A stretch of DNA of 64,000 bases from Mesorhizobium hawassense (GCF_003289945.1 NZ_QMBP01000001.1:434001-498000), one strand, 5' to 3'; positions 9,141-17,878 are shown, counted from the first letter of the stretch. Made by a program: numbers and translations. The notes: generated from the sequence alone by a model not told the origin.

Positions 9141-9415
9141 TAAGCACCAACCTTGGCGGCGCCGGCGCCTGCCGCCGGCTCGACGGCCGAAATCTCATGC
9201 GTCAGCGTGTTGCGGGTGACCTTCAGCCAGGCCCGGCAGCCGGCGCCATGGTACCAGTGTTCGTTCATCACACCGGCAATGTTGTCGCGCAGATAGACAT
9301 AGTCGTAGACGGCCTCCTCGCCGGCATCGGCCGCGGGGCGTTGCGGCTTGGCGTCGCCGAGATAGGTGAACTCGCCGAGTTCACGTTCGCCGCAGAAGGG
9401 ACAGACAATACGCAT
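9140..9415 (-). CDS. mgdB: N-methylglutamate dehydrogenase subunit B (SoxD-like)
   Basis: 91 residues, matching the small zinc-binding delta subunit of sarcosine oxidase. C5 and C8 (CPFC) plus the EHWYHGAGCRAW segment supply the expected zinc ligands. It lies 15 nt after mgdA and shares one base with mgdC. Function is structural within the four-subunit complex. Confidence 0.93.
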   Translation of the reverse strand: MRIVCPFCGERELGEFTYLGDAKPQRPAADAGEEAVYDYVYLRDNIAGVMNEHWYHGAGCRAWLKVTRNTLTHEISAVEPAAGAGAAKVGA

Positions 9416-9430
9416 GGTTTCGGGCTGTCC

Positions 9431-10684
9431 TCAGTGCAGGTTCGGTTGGGCGCCCTGGCCCTTCTCGTCGATCATCGCGCCGCGCTGGAAGCGGTCGAGG
9501 CGGAAGAGTGCCGCTTCCTTGTGCGACTCGTCGCGCGCCAGAAGGTGGGCAAAGACGAAGCCGGAGCCCGGCGTCGCCTTGAAGCCGCCATAGCACCAGC
9601 CGGCATTGATGTAGAGGCCGTCGACCGGGCTCTTGTCGATGATCGGCGAGCCGTCCATCGACATGTCCATGATGCCGCCCCACTGGCGCAACAGGCGCAC
9701 GCGGCCGATCATCGGGATCAGCGCCATGCCGCCTTCGCAGACGTCTTCCATCACAGGCAGATTGCCGCGCTGGGCATAGGAATTGTAGCCGTCGATGTCG
9801 CCGCCGAAGACCAGGCCGCCCTTGTCCGACTGGCTGACATAGAAGTGTCCGGCGCCGAAGGTCATGACGCCGGGGATGAGCGGCTTGATCGCTTCGGAGA
9901 CGAAGGCCTGCAGCACATGGCTTTCGATCGGCAGGCGAAGACCCGCCATCGCCGCAACGCGTGACGACGATCCGGCGACGGCCATGCCGACTTTGCCGGC
10001 GCCGATCTTGCCCCGTGACGTCTCGACGCCGGTCACCGTGCCATTGGCGTCGCGCGTGAAGCCGGTGACCTCGCAGTTCTGGATGATGTCGACGCCGAGT
10101 TCGCTCGCCGCATGCGCGTAGCCCCAGACCACGGCGTCGTGCCGCGCCGTGCCGCCGCGCCGCTGCAATAGCCCGCCCTGCACCGGGAAGCGTGCATGGT
10201 CGAAATTGAGGAACGGCAGCATCTTGCGCAGCGCCGCCTGATCGAGCAGTTCCGCGTCGATGCCATTGATGCGCATCGTGTTGCCGCGCCGGGCGAAAGC
10301 GTCGCGCTGCGCGTCGGAATGATAAAGATTGAGCACGCCGCGCTGGCTGACCATCGCGTTGTAGTTGAGGTCCTGCTCCATTTTCTCCCACAGCTTCATC
10401 GACAATTCGTAGAAGCCGGTGTTGCCGGGCAGGCCGTAATTGGAGCGGATGATGGTGGTGTTGCGGCCGGCATTGCCGGAGCCGATCCAGCCCTTTTCCA
10501 GCACCGCGACATTGCGGATGCCGAACTCGCTGGCCAGGAACCAGGCGGTGGCGAGCCCATGGCCGCCGCCGCCGATGATGATCACGTCGTAGCGATCCTT
10601 GGGTGCTGCGTCGCGCCAGGTCGGCTTCCAGTTCTTGTGGCCGGAGAGAGCGGCGCGGGCGAGCGAGAAGATCGAATATTTCAT
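9431..10684 (-). CDS. mgdA: N-methylglutamate dehydrogenase subunit A (SoxB-like)
   Basis: 417 residues, beta-subunit length. An FAD-binding GxGxxG motif is seen in DVIIIGGGGHGLATAWFLA (about residues 33-51), followed by EKGWIGSGNAGRNTTIIRSNY, typical of SoxB, and a C-terminal GWCYGGFKATPGSG flavin-contact region. In the family this subunit carries the noncovalent FAD and the covalent FMN and performs the amine oxidation. No strong ribosome site is visible upstream (GGAATG only). A palindromic repeat lies between gmaS and this gene. Confidence 0.93.
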   Translation of the reverse strand: MKYSIFSLARAALSGHKNWKPTWRDAAPKDRYDVIIIGGGGHGLATAWFLASEFGIRNVAVLEKGWIGSGNAGRNTTIIRSNYGLPGNTGFYELSMKLWEKMEQDLNYNAMVSQRGVLNLYHSDAQRDAFARRGNTMRINGIDAELLDQAALRKMLPFLNFDHARFPVQGGLLQRRGGTARHDAVVWGYAHAASELGVDIIQNCEVTGFTRDANGTVTGVETSRGKIGAGKVGMAVAGSSSRVAAMAGLRLPIESHVLQAFVSEAIKPLIPGVMTFGAGHFYVSQSDKGGLVFGGDIDGYNSYAQRGNLPVMEDVCEGGMALIPMIGRVRLLRQWGGIMDMSMDGSPIIDKSPVDGLYINAGWCYGGFKATPGSGFVFAHLLARDESHKEAALFRLDRFQRGAMIDEKGQGAQPNLH

Positions 10685-10714
10685 AAAATCATTCCAAGGC
10701 CGCTCGCCCCGCTA

Positions 10715-10763
10715 GAGCATGATGCCGAAAGGTGTGAAGCGGTTTTCGGACGACATCATGCTC
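10715..10763. repeat. Intergenic palindromic element (GAGCATGATG copy) between gmaS and mgdA
   Basis: Inverted repeat from GAGCATGATGCCGAAA to GACATCATGCTC, with the variable centre GTGTGAAGCGGTTTTCGG. It lies inside the presumed operon in the 92-nt gap between gmaS and mgdA, where a transcript hairpin could stabilise or process the message. Confidence 0.75.
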
Positions 10764-10776
10764 CACTACAGGACGA

Positions 10777-12084
10777 TCAGATGTCCAGCGTGTGGTCGCG
10801 CTCCCACTGCGTGAAGTGCGAAGCATAGGAATTCCATTCCTGGTGCTTCAGCTTTAGATATGCCGACGAGAATTCCTCACCCAGCGCCGCCTTGAGCGAT
10901 TTGTCCTTGTCGAACTCGCGCAGCGCGTCGAGCAGGTTGAGCGGCAGTTTCGGCGCGCCCTTCACGGTGTGGCCGTACTGGTACATGTCGATGTCGTAGC
11001 GCTTGCCCGGATCGGCCTTGGAGCGGATGCCATCGAGACCGGCGGCAATGATCACCGCCTGCAAGAGATAGGGGTTGGCCGCGCCGTCCGGCAGGCGCAG
11101 CTCGAAGCGGCCGGGGCCGGGCACGCGCACCATGTGGGTACGGTTGTTGCCGGTCCAGGTCACCGTGTTCGGCGCCCAGGTCGCGCCCGAGATGGTACGC
11201 GGCGCGTTGATGCGCTTGTAGGAATTGACAGTCGGGTTGGTGATCGCGGCAAGCGCCGAGGCATGCTTCATGATGCCTCCGAGGAAGTTCTTGCCCTTGG
11301 CGGACAAGCCCAATTCCATCGAATTGTCGGCGAACACATTGGTCTTGCCTGATTTGTCCCACACCGAGATATGCGCATGGCAGCCATTGCCGGTCAGGCC
11401 CTGGAAGGGCTTCGGCATGAAGGTCGCGCGCAGGCCGTGCTTTTCCGCGATCGACTTGACCATGAACTTGAAGAAGGAGTGCTTGTCGGCGGTCGGCAGC
11501 GCGTCGTCGAACCGCCAGTTCATCTCGAACTGGCCGTTGGCGTCCTCATGGTCGTTCTGGTACGGGCCCCAGCCCAGCGCCAGCATATGGTCGCAGATCT
11601 CGGCGATCACGTCGTAGCGCCGCATCACCGCCTGCTGGTCATAGCAGGGTTTCGAGGCCGTGTCGTATTGGTCGGAGATCACGCTGCCGTCCGGCGAGAT
11701 CAGGAAGAATTCGGCCTCGACGCCGGTCTTGACATGCATGCCTTCGGCCGCCGCCTCGGCGATCACCCGCTTCAGCGTGTTGCGCGGGGCCTGGTCGACC
11801 TCCTTGTCGTCCATGATGCAGTTGGCCGCCACCCAGGCGACGTCCTTCTTCCATGGCAGTTGGATCACCGAGTCCGGGTCCGGCACCGCCAGCATGTCGG
11901 GATGCGCCGGCGTCAGGTCGAGCCAGGTCGCGAAACCGGCAAAGCCCGCGCCTTCCTTCTGCATGTCGGCGATCGCCTGCGCCGGCACCAGCTTGGCGCG
12001 CTGGCCGCTGAACAGGTCGGTGTAGGAGATCATGAAATATTTTACGCCGTTCTCCTTGGCGAATGCGGCGAGATCGTTCCCCAT
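10777..12084 (-). CDS. gmaS: Gamma-glutamylmethylamide synthetase (GlnA/GlnT family)
   Basis: 435 residues of the glutamine synthetase fold. Visible landmarks are the glutamate/metal site GVEAEFFL, NDHEDANGQFEMNW, the ATP/metal region GNGCHAHISVWD and the arginine-rich NNRTHMVRVPGPGRFELRLPDGAANPYL. Such proteins (once called GSIII/GlnT) ligate methylamine to glutamate with ATP, giving gamma-glutamylmethylamide, the entry step of the N-methylglutamate pathway. A role as an ordinary glutamine synthetase is unlikely because the gene is flanked by mgsABC upstream and mgdABCD downstream. A GAGG site lies about 11 nt before the ATG. Confidence 0.93.
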   Translation of the reverse strand: MGNDLAAFAKENGVKYFMISYTDLFSGQRAKLVPAQAIADMQKEGAGFAGFATWLDLTPAHPDMLAVPDPDSVIQLPWKKDVAWVAANCIMDDKEVDQAPRNTLKRVIAEAAAEGMHVKTGVEAEFFLISPDGSVISDQYDTASKPCYDQQAVMRRYDVIAEICDHMLALGWGPYQNDHEDANGQFEMNWRFDDALPTADKHSFFKFMVKSIAEKHGLRATFMPKPFQGLTGNGCHAHISVWDKSGKTNVFADNSMELGLSAKGKNFLGGIMKHASALAAITNPTVNSYKRINAPRTISGATWAPNTVTWTGNNRTHMVRVPGPGRFELRLPDGAANPYLLQAVIIAAGLDGIRSKADPGKRYDIDMYQYGHTVKGAPKLPLNLLDALREFDKDKSLKAALGEEFSSAYLKLKHQEWNSYASHFTQWERDHTLDI

Positions 12085-12187
12085 TTATGCAGTTCCCTCG
12101 CGAATTTTGGATGCTGGTAGTCTGATGTCTTTGTTTTGAGGCCTGTCGTTTTTCCCAAAGCCGCTGCGCGCTTTTGGGCGTCAGGAA

Positions 12188-13516
12188 TTAGAAGCCGTTC
12201 TTCCCCGGTATCCAGTTGGTGCCGGCCAAAGGCACGCCGGCCATGGCGGCGGCTTCGATCGAGAGCGCGACGAGATCCTCGGGCTCGAGATTGTGCAGGC
12301 TGTTCTTGCCGCAGGCGCGGGCAATGGTCTGGGCCTCGAGCGTCATCACCTTGAGGTAGTTCGCGAGGCGCCGCCCGGCCGCGATCGGATCGACCCGCTT
12401 CATCAGTTCGGGGTCCTGCGTGGTGATGCCGGCCGGGTCGCGGCCCTCGTGCCAGTCGTCATAGGCGCCGGCCGTGCTGCCGAGCGCGTTGTACTCCGCC
12501 TGCCAGCGCGGATCGTTGTCGCCGAGCGCGACGAGTGCTGCCGTGCCGATCGACACTGCGTCGACGCCGAGCGCCAGCGCCTTGGCGACATCGGCGCCGT
12601 TGCGGATGCCGCCGGAGACGATCAGCTGCACCTTGCGGTGCATGCCGAGGTCCTGCAGTGCCTGCACCGCCGGCCTGATGCAGGCAAGCGTCGGCTGGCC
12701 GACATTTTCGATGAACACTTCCTGGGTCGCGGCCGTGCCGCCCTGCATGCCGTCGACCACCACGACGTCGGCGCCGGCCTTCACCGCGAGCGCCGTGTCG
12801 TAATAGGGGCGGGCGCCGCCGACCTTGACGTAGATCGGCTTTTCCCAGTCGGTGATCTCGCGCAGTTCGAGGATCTTGATCTCGAGATCGTCCGGCCCGG
12901 TCCAGTCGGGATGGCGCGAGGCCGAACGCTGGTCGATGCCCTTGGGCAGCGTGCGCATCTCGGCGACGCGGTCGGAAATCTTCTGGCCGAGCAGCATGCC
13001 GCCGCCGCCCGGCTTGGCGCCCTGGCCGACAACCACTTCGATGGCGTCGGCGCGGCGCAGGTCGCGCGGGTTCATGCCGTAGCGCGACGGCAGATACTGA
13101 TAGACGAGCTGCTTGGAATGGCCGCGCTCTTCCTCGGTCATGCCGCCGTCGCCGGTGGTGGTCGAGGTGCCGGACAGCGTCGCGCCGCGCCCCAGGGCTT
13201 CCTTGGCCGGGCCGGAAAGCGAGCCGAAGCTCATGCCGGCGATGGTGATCGGTATCTTCAGCTCGATCGGCTTCTTGGCATGGCGGGAACCCAGCACCAC
13301 CGAGGTGTCGCAGCGTTCGCGATAGCCTTCCAGCGGATAGCGCGAGATCGAGGCGCCGAGGAACAGGAGGTCGTCGAAATGCGGCAGCTTGCGCTTGGCG
13401 CCGGCGCCGCGGATGTCATAAATGCCGGTCGCGGCCGCGCGGCGGATTTCGGAAAGCGTGTAGTCGTCGAAGGTCGCGGATTTGCGCGGCGTCGTCGGCG
13501 GGTTGCGGTAGGTCAT
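12188..13516 (-). CDS. mgsC: N-methylglutamate synthase subunit C (glutamate synthase FMN domain)
   Basis: 442 residues equivalent to the central FMN-binding TIM-barrel domain of glutamate synthase. Recognisable parts are the GMSFGSLSGPAKEALGRGA entry, VVGQGAKPGGGGMLLGQKI, ILELREITDW, VVDGMQGGTAATQ and the phosphate-binding GGIRNGADVAKALALGVDAV. With MgsA and MgsB it transfers methylamine from gamma-glutamylmethylamide onto 2-oxoglutarate to form N-methylglutamate. GAGG lies 4 nt before the ATG, and the gene begins 6 nt after mgsB. Few cysteines are present, so an iron-sulfur cluster like that of GltB is not obvious. Confidence 0.93.
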   Translation of the reverse strand: MTYRNPPTTPRKSATFDDYTLSEIRRAAATGIYDIRGAGAKRKLPHFDDLLFLGASISRYPLEGYRERCDTSVVLGSRHAKKPIELKIPITIAGMSFGSLSGPAKEALGRGATLSGTSTTTGDGGMTEEERGHSKQLVYQYLPSRYGMNPRDLRRADAIEVVVGQGAKPGGGGMLLGQKISDRVAEMRTLPKGIDQRSASRHPDWTGPDDLEIKILELREITDWEKPIYVKVGGARPYYDTALAVKAGADVVVVDGMQGGTAATQEVFIENVGQPTLACIRPAVQALQDLGMHRKVQLIVSGGIRNGADVAKALALGVDAVSIGTAALVALGDNDPRWQAEYNALGSTAGAYDDWHEGRDPAGITTQDPELMKRVDPIAAGRRLANYLKVMTLEAQTIARACGKNSLHNLEPEDLVALSIEAAAMAGVPLAGTNWIPGKNGF

Positions 13517-13522
13517 CTTGCC

Positions 13523-14254
13523 TCAATACGCGTCGGCGTTATCGATGTTGAAATTGTAGAGTTTGCGGGCCGAGCCGTAGCGCTTGAACTCCGACGCCTT
13601 GACGCCGGTAACGCCGGCCTTGTCGAGCAGGCCCTGCACCAACTCTATATGCTCCGGCCGCATCTCCTTGGCGATGCAGTCGGCGCCGAGGCTTTCCACC
13701 TTGCCGCGCACGAAGAGCCGCGCCTCGTAGATGGAATCGCCAAGCGCATCGCCGGCGTCGCCCAGCACCACCAGGTTGCCGGACTGCGCCATGAAGGCCG
13801 ACATGTGGCCGATATTGCCATGCACGACGATGTCGATGCCCTTCATAGAGATGCCGCAACGCGACGAGGCGTTGCCCTCGATCACCAGCAGCCCGCCACG
13901 GCCGGTGGCGCCGGCATACTGGCTGGCATCGCCCTTGATGACGATCGAGCCCGACATCATGTTCTCGGCGACGCCCGGACCGGCTGAGCCATGTACGGTG
14001 ATCGCTCCGCCGTCATTCATGCCGCCGCAATAATAGCCGACGCTGCCGCGCACATCGATCGAGACCGGCTGGTCGACGCCGACGGCGACGGAATGGCTGC
14101 CCATCGGGTGGAGCACTTCCCAGGCGGTCTCGTTCGAGCCGGGCGTGAGCTTGTGCAGCGCCTGGTTCAACTCGCGCAGCGGATGTTGCGAGAGGTCGAA
14201 GACCCTTGCATGGCTCTGATCGCGCTCGGCTTTCGACATCGTGTTTGCCGGCAT
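13523..14254 (-). CDS. mgsB: N-methylglutamate synthase subunit B (GltB C-terminal-like)
   Basis: 243 residues. The body is a right-handed beta-helix of the GXGXG type found at the C terminus of glutamate synthase, seen as repeating glycine-rich turns (YYCGGMNDGGAITVHGSAG, GSIVIKGDASQYAGATG, GNLVVLGDAGDALGDS). The ATG at 14254 is chosen because it starts 4 nt after the mgsA stop with GGGAG upstream; an upstream extension to 14365 would overlap mgsA by more than 100 nt and has no family similarity. It is a structural subunit of the synthase. Confidence 0.92.
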   Translation of the reverse strand: MPANTMSKAERDQSHARVFDLSQHPLRELNQALHKLTPGSNETAWEVLHPMGSHSVAVGVDQPVSIDVRGSVGYYCGGMNDGGAITVHGSAGPGVAENMMSGSIVIKGDASQYAGATGRGGLLVIEGNASSRCGISMKGIDIVVHGNIGHMSAFMAQSGNLVVLGDAGDALGDSIYEARLFVRGKVESLGADCIAKEMRPEHIELVQGLLDKAGVTGVKASEFKRYGSARKLYNFNIDNADAY

Positions 14255-14258
14255 CGGC

Positions 14259-15155
14259 TCAATGCTCCCAGAAGTAAACGGTTGCGGGCTCGGGCTCCCA
14301 GACCCGAGCATTGTCGATGCCGGGCAGCTTGGTGAGCGCGCGATATTCCGAGCCGAAGGCGACATACTGGTCGGTCTCGGCCATCACGGCCGGCTTGCAG
14401 GCGATCGGGTCGCGCACCACGCCGAAGCCGTTCTTGGTGCCGACGACGAAGGTGAAGAAGCCGTCGAGGTCGGAAAGCGTGCCCTCCAGCGCCTCGCCGA
14501 GATTCTTGCCATGCGCCATCCGGTTGGAGAGGTAGGCGGCCGCCACTTCGGTGTCGTTCTCGGTCTCGAATTTCATGCCGTCGCGCACCAACTCGCGGCG
14601 CACATTGTTGTGGTTGGAGAGCGAGCCATTGTGCACCAGGCACTGGTCGGCGCCGGTCGAGAAGGGATGCGCGCCCATCGTCGTCACCGCCGATTCGGTC
14701 GCCATGCGGGTATGGCCGATGCCGTGCGTGCCGGTCATGGAGCGGACATCGAAGCGGTCGACGACGGCTTCGGGCAGGCCGACTTCCTTGTAGATCTCCA
14801 CCGCCTCGCCGGCGCCCATGACGCGGATGTCGGGCCGCAGCGCCTGCAGCGCCTCGCGCGCGGCGTCGACCTTGTCAGGCGTGGTCCTGATGACCGCGTG
14901 GGTCGACTTGACCGCGACGCTCACCGGCGCGCCGATCGCCTTTGCGAGATCGGCGTCGAGGCCGCGGAAATCGCGATCGGGCTTTGGCGACTGCACCGTG
15001 ATCTTGGCCTCGTTGCCCGTGGCAGTGCCATAGATGGCGATGCCGGCGCTGTCGGGACCGCGGTCGGTGAGGCAGATCAGCATCTCCGACAGCATTGCGC
15101 CGAGCTTCGGCTCCAGCGCCTTGTCCTTCAAGAAAAGTCCGACGATTCCGCACAT
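14259..15155 (-). CDS. mgsA: N-methylglutamate synthase subunit A (class II amidotransferase)
   Basis: 298 residues starting MCGIVGLF, where Cys2 becomes the N-terminal nucleophile of a class II glutamine-amidotransferase domain. RGPDSAGIAIYG, THAVIRTTPDK, GTHGIGHTRMATES and VHNGSLSNHNNVRREL are typical. The perfect GGAGG five bases upstream fixes the start at 15155; a longer reading to 15356 would bury the catalytic cysteine. The domain should release methylamine from gamma-glutamylmethylamide. It is the first gene of the mgsABC-gmaS-mgdABCD run, and an 85-nt gap with a weak operator-like motif separates it from the membrane-protein cluster upstream. Confidence 0.93.
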   Translation of the reverse strand: MCGIVGLFLKDKALEPKLGAMLSEMLICLTDRGPDSAGIAIYGTATGNEAKITVQSPKPDRDFRGLDADLAKAIGAPVSVAVKSTHAVIRTTPDKVDAAREALQALRPDIRVMGAGEAVEIYKEVGLPEAVVDRFDVRSMTGTHGIGHTRMATESAVTTMGAHPFSTGADQCLVHNGSLSNHNNVRRELVRDGMKFETENDTEVAAAYLSNRMAHGKNLGEALEGTLSDLDGFFTFVVGTKNGFGVVRDPIACKPAVMAETDQYVAFGSEYRALTKLPGIDNARVWEPEPATVYFWEH

Positions 15156-15219
15156 GCCAGCCTCCGATGTTTTTTGGCTTTCAAATGATGTACCCAATGA
15201 GTTTGCCGAATTCAATGGT

Positions 15220-15235
15220 ATGAAAGAAATTTTCC
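15220..15235 (-). promoter_or_regulatory. Partial operator-like motif upstream of mgsA
   Basis: ATGAAA-GAAA-TTTTCC keeps the left half-site of RTGAAA-N4-TTTCRT completely but only half of the right one. It lies about 65 bp upstream of the mgsA start, in the only gap large enough for a promoter between the membrane cluster and mgsA. Confidence 0.35.
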
Positions 15236-15240
15236 TGTAG

Positions 15241-15564
15241 TTATATATTAGACGGCGCATCGCCGCCGGCACTATCACCGGCCGGACGCGCCTTGTGAAC
15301 CCAGATCGCATGGCGGATACGCGCGATCCGGTAGGCATCGAGGACCGACAGCGCATAGATCAGGAAGCCGCCGGCATGGCGGCCGATGAAGCCGGCGTCG
15401 GCCGGCGCCAGCTTGGTCGTCACCCAGCCAAGGATCACCATGAAGAACAGGAACTGCAGGCCGCGCACCGGCACGCCGAGCATGACGTGACCGCTTGCCG
15501 GCAAAACGACCGCCGCGCCGAGCACGAGATACGGATTTACCGGGGTAGCAGTGCCGTCGGTCAT
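15241..15564 (-). CDS. Small integral membrane protein, unknown function
   Basis: 107 residues with three likely membrane segments: about 9-29 (PYLVLGAAVVLPASGHVMLG), 33-51 (GLQFLFFMVILGWVTTK) and 64-80 (GGFLIYALSVLDAYRIA), then a basic tail. Its ATG overlaps the stop of the 229-residue gene (ATGA), so the two are translationally coupled. It is the last of six minus-strand genes that end just upstream of mgsA. I do not recognise the family. Its position suggests an accessory part of the methylated-amine island, possibly for transport. Confidence 0.75.
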   Translation of the reverse strand: MTDGTATPVNPYLVLGAAVVLPASGHVMLGVPVRGLQFLFFMVILGWVTTKLAPADAGFIGRHAGGFLIYALSVLDAYRIARIRHAIWVHKARPAGDSAGGDAPSNI

Positions 15565-16250
15565 GCTGCCTGCCTTTCGCGCCGGTTGATGGCTTCGCGA
15601 AGGCCCGACGCCGCCTCGAGCAGGCGTTCGATCAGGGCGGGATCGATTGCGGCATCGCCGAACGCTGCCTGCCGGAAGACTCCGTAGCGGGCGCGCTCGG
15701 CCTCGGCCATCAGCCAGACGATGCGTACGCCCTTCGGCGTGATCAGCAACTCCTTGGCGCGGCCTTCCGCGAAGATGTCGGTATGCAAGGCGATCAGGTC
15801 CTGCGGGAAGGCCACGCCCTTGCGGTCGGTGCGCAGCACCGCTTCGGCCGGAAGGCCGAGAACCTTGGGCAGGATGTGAGGGAGATGATCGAAATTGGAG
15901 AATGTCGTCGCCGAATTCGGCCGCATCATCATATCGAAAATTCCAGGCACCGCGACCGGCTCGGTGATCGAAACGCTTAGCCAGCGCGTCGGCAGCTTTC
16001 GCGTCGCCAGCGTGTCGACGATGGTGCGCAGTTGGACGCGCTGGCCGTTCCAGGAGCCGGCCCAGGTGATGACACCGGCCGTGCGATCGGAAATGTCGGC
16101 GGCATCCGCAATGACGCTGCGGACCTTCGCCATATCGGCGGCCAAGGCCGCCTTCGCCCTGTTGCGGCTGGCGCGCGCGAGCCAGGCAACATGGGCGACG
16201 ACGGCCAATGCGATCGTTCCGGTAAGCAGTACTGACGCCAGTTCTGACAT
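15561..16250 (-). CDS. Membrane-anchored hypothetical protein
   Basis: 229 residues: one N-terminal membrane helix (about 5-25, LASVLLTGTIALAVVAHVAWL), then a soluble domain that contains WAGSWNGQRVQLRTIVDTLATRKLPTRWLSVS and VSITEPVAVPGIFDMMMRP. The orientation would place the domain in the cytoplasm or periplasm depending on the positive RASRNRAK motif after the helix, which favours cytoplasm. Only a weak GAG precedes the ATG. It is coupled to the 107-residue protein (ATGA) and lies 45 nt after the permease, with a hairpin between. Family not recognised. Confidence 0.75.
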   Translation of the reverse strand: MSELASVLLTGTIALAVVAHVAWLARASRNRAKAALAADMAKVRSVIADAADISDRTAGVITWAGSWNGQRVQLRTIVDTLATRKLPTRWLSVSITEPVAVPGIFDMMMRPNSATTFSNFDHLPHILPKVLGLPAEAVLRTDRKGVAFPQDLIALHTDIFAEGRAKELLITPKGVRIVWLMAEAERARYGVFRQAAFGDAAIDPALIERLLEAASGLREAINRRERQAA

Positions 16251-16263
16251 CTCGACACGCCAC

Positions 16264-16286
16264 GGCCCGCCGTCAACAGGCGGGCC
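16264..16286 (-). other. Intercistronic hairpin after the permease gene
   Basis: GGCCCGCC (16264-16271) pairs perfectly with GGCGGGCC (16279-16286) around a 7-nt loop. No T-run follows on the minus strand, so it is more likely an mRNA-stability or attenuation element than a complete terminator. Confidence 0.6.
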
Positions 16287-16295
16287 TTACTCCAC

Positions 16296-17702
16296 TCAAT
16301 AACCCTGCGGCTTCGGCCACGGCATGGAGAACTGGTCGCCGCGCCGCACGAATCTGTAGCGGTAGAAGTGGAACCAGAGCGAAATCAGGAAATAGAAGAC
16401 GGTCATCGCGATCAGTTGCGAGCCGAAGCCGAGGAAGATGGCGAAGAAAGTCACCATGCACAGGCAGAACAACACGATCGCCGGCAACGGGTGGAAGGGG
16501 TGCGTGTAGCCGCGACGGATCGTGCCCAGCGGCCACTTCTTGCGGAACATCATGATGTTGATGCTCATGAAGGTGTATTGCAGCACGCCCGACAGGATCG
16601 AGAAGGTGATCGCCTGGTTGAGGTCGGCGATGAACGCGAAGGCCAGCGCGATCGGCAGCAGGAACAGGATCGAGCGATAGGGCGTCCGGTACTTCGGATG
16701 CACCGCCGAGAACCAGCTCGGCAGATAACGGTCGCGGCCGAGCGAGAACCAGGCGCGCGCCGCGTCGTTGATGCAGCCATTGGCCGAGGCGAGTGCTGCC
16801 AGCAGCGTCGCGATGAAGAGCAGGTTCTCAAGCAGCGGACTGCCCGTCAATTTGCCGGCGTCCCACAGCGGATAATAGGTGATGCCGAGATACTCCCATG
16901 GCATCAGCGAGGCGCAGACATACCAGGTCATCGCGGCGGCGATCAAAAGCGTGATCATGCCGGCCATGGTGCCATAGGGAAGGGAGCGTGCCGGCGAACG
17001 CACTTCCTCGGCGGCCTGGGTGGTGCCTTCGATGCCGAGATAATACCAAATGCCGAACTGGAAGGCGGCGATCACCCCGATCCAGCCATAAGGCAGCGCA
17101 TTGCCGGGGGTGACCAACTCGTTGAGCTTCAGCACGGCGCCTTGCGTCCACGGGCTGACCGAGAAGAACAGGATGACGATCGAGACATAGGCGATCGCGG
17201 TGATGACGAAATTGACGTTGAGCGTCATCAGCACGCCGCGATAATTGAGCCAGGCGAGCACCACGATGGTGGCGGCGATGAAGGAATTATGCGTCAGCCC
17301 CTCGACGCCGGCCTTGGCGACGATCGTGTCGCCGAGCAGGATCGCGTCGGATACTTCGAGCATGGTGTAGGCAAACACCAGGAACAGCGCGACGTTGAAG
17401 GCCATCAGCGGCCCGACGATGTGCTTGGCCTGCGCATACTGGCCGCCGGCGGCGGCGACGGTGGACGTCACCTCCGAGTCGATCATGGCGACCGAGGTGT
17501 AGAGCAGACCGACGATCCAGCAGACGATCAGCGCGGCGAGCGCGCCGCCCTTGTCAGCCGAGAAATTCCAGCCGGTGAACTCGCCGACCAGCACGATGCC
17601 GACGCCGAGTGCCCACACATGCGCCGGGCCGAGCACCCGAAGCAGCGAGACCCTGTCGCCGTGGATTGTCGTCGTTAGTCCCGTTTCAACCGCAGCCGTC
17701 AT
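16296..17702 (-). CDS. APC-family permease of the ethanolamine/amine type
   Basis: 468 residues, about 12 hydrophobic helices. The N-terminal block LGPAHVWALGVGIVLVGEFTGWNFSADKGG and the later GIEGTTQAAEEVRSPARSLPYG and NGCINDAARAWFSLGRDRYLPSWFS are typical of EAT-like APC transporters. It should import an amine or amino acid. It lies 14 nt after a 53-residue membrane protein and in one run with four other unrecognised small proteins. Because the run abuts mgsA and is divergent from dmmD, methylamine, dimethylamine, TMA or TMAO are reasonable substrates, but that is inference. Confidence 0.85.
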   Translation of the reverse strand: MTAAVETGLTTTIHGDRVSLLRVLGPAHVWALGVGIVLVGEFTGWNFSADKGGALAALIVCWIVGLLYTSVAMIDSEVTSTVAAAGGQYAQAKHIVGPLMAFNVALFLVFAYTMLEVSDAILLGDTIVAKAGVEGLTHNSFIAATIVVLAWLNYRGVLMTLNVNFVITAIAYVSIVILFFSVSPWTQGAVLKLNELVTPGNALPYGWIGVIAAFQFGIWYYLGIEGTTQAAEEVRSPARSLPYGTMAGMITLLIAAAMTWYVCASLMPWEYLGITYYPLWDAGKLTGSPLLENLLFIATLLAALASANGCINDAARAWFSLGRDRYLPSWFSAVHPKYRTPYRSILFLLPIALAFAFIADLNQAITFSILSGVLQYTFMSINIMMFRKKWPLGTIRRGYTHPFHPLPAIVLFCLCMVTFFAIFLGFGSQLIAMTVFYFLISLWFHFYRYRFVRRGDQFSMPWPKPQGY

Positions 17703-17716
17703 TGCTCAGTCCCCAC

Positions 17717-17878
17717 TCAGATCCGGTGCTTTTCGGAAACGGCTTCAAGCTCGCCTTCGCGCGAGGAGGTCAGCACGTCCTCGGAATAGGTCGTGTCGAC
17801 CTTGAACCAGTCGTAGAGCATCCACAGCGCCAGCACGACCGAGATGCCCCAGCAAACGTAAGACAGTCCCATCCACAT
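17717..17878 (-). CDS. 53-residue single-span membrane protein
   Basis: Starts MWMGLSYVCWGISVVLALWM, one hydrophobic helix over about residues 4-22, followed by a charged cytoplasmic tail ending SEKHRI. It ends 14 nt before the permease ATG and begins 38 nt after the 125-residue gene. An internal ATG at 17872 could be the start instead. Its size, position and clear stop-to-start packing make it likely to be a real gene and an auxiliary subunit of the permease, though no family is recognised. Confidence 0.6.
   Translation of the reverse strand: MWMGLSYVCWGISVVLALWMLYDWFKVDTTYSEDVLTSSREGELEAVSEKHRI

Noticed and set aside
6159..10684. True heterotetrameric sarcosine oxidase
   Set aside because: Subunits look alike, but linkage to gmaS and mgsABC favours N-methylglutamate dehydrogenase; only an enzyme assay would settle it.
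10777..12084. Ordinary glutamine synthetase
   Set aside because: Neighbours mgsABC and mgdABCD make gamma-glutamylmethylamide synthetase the better call.
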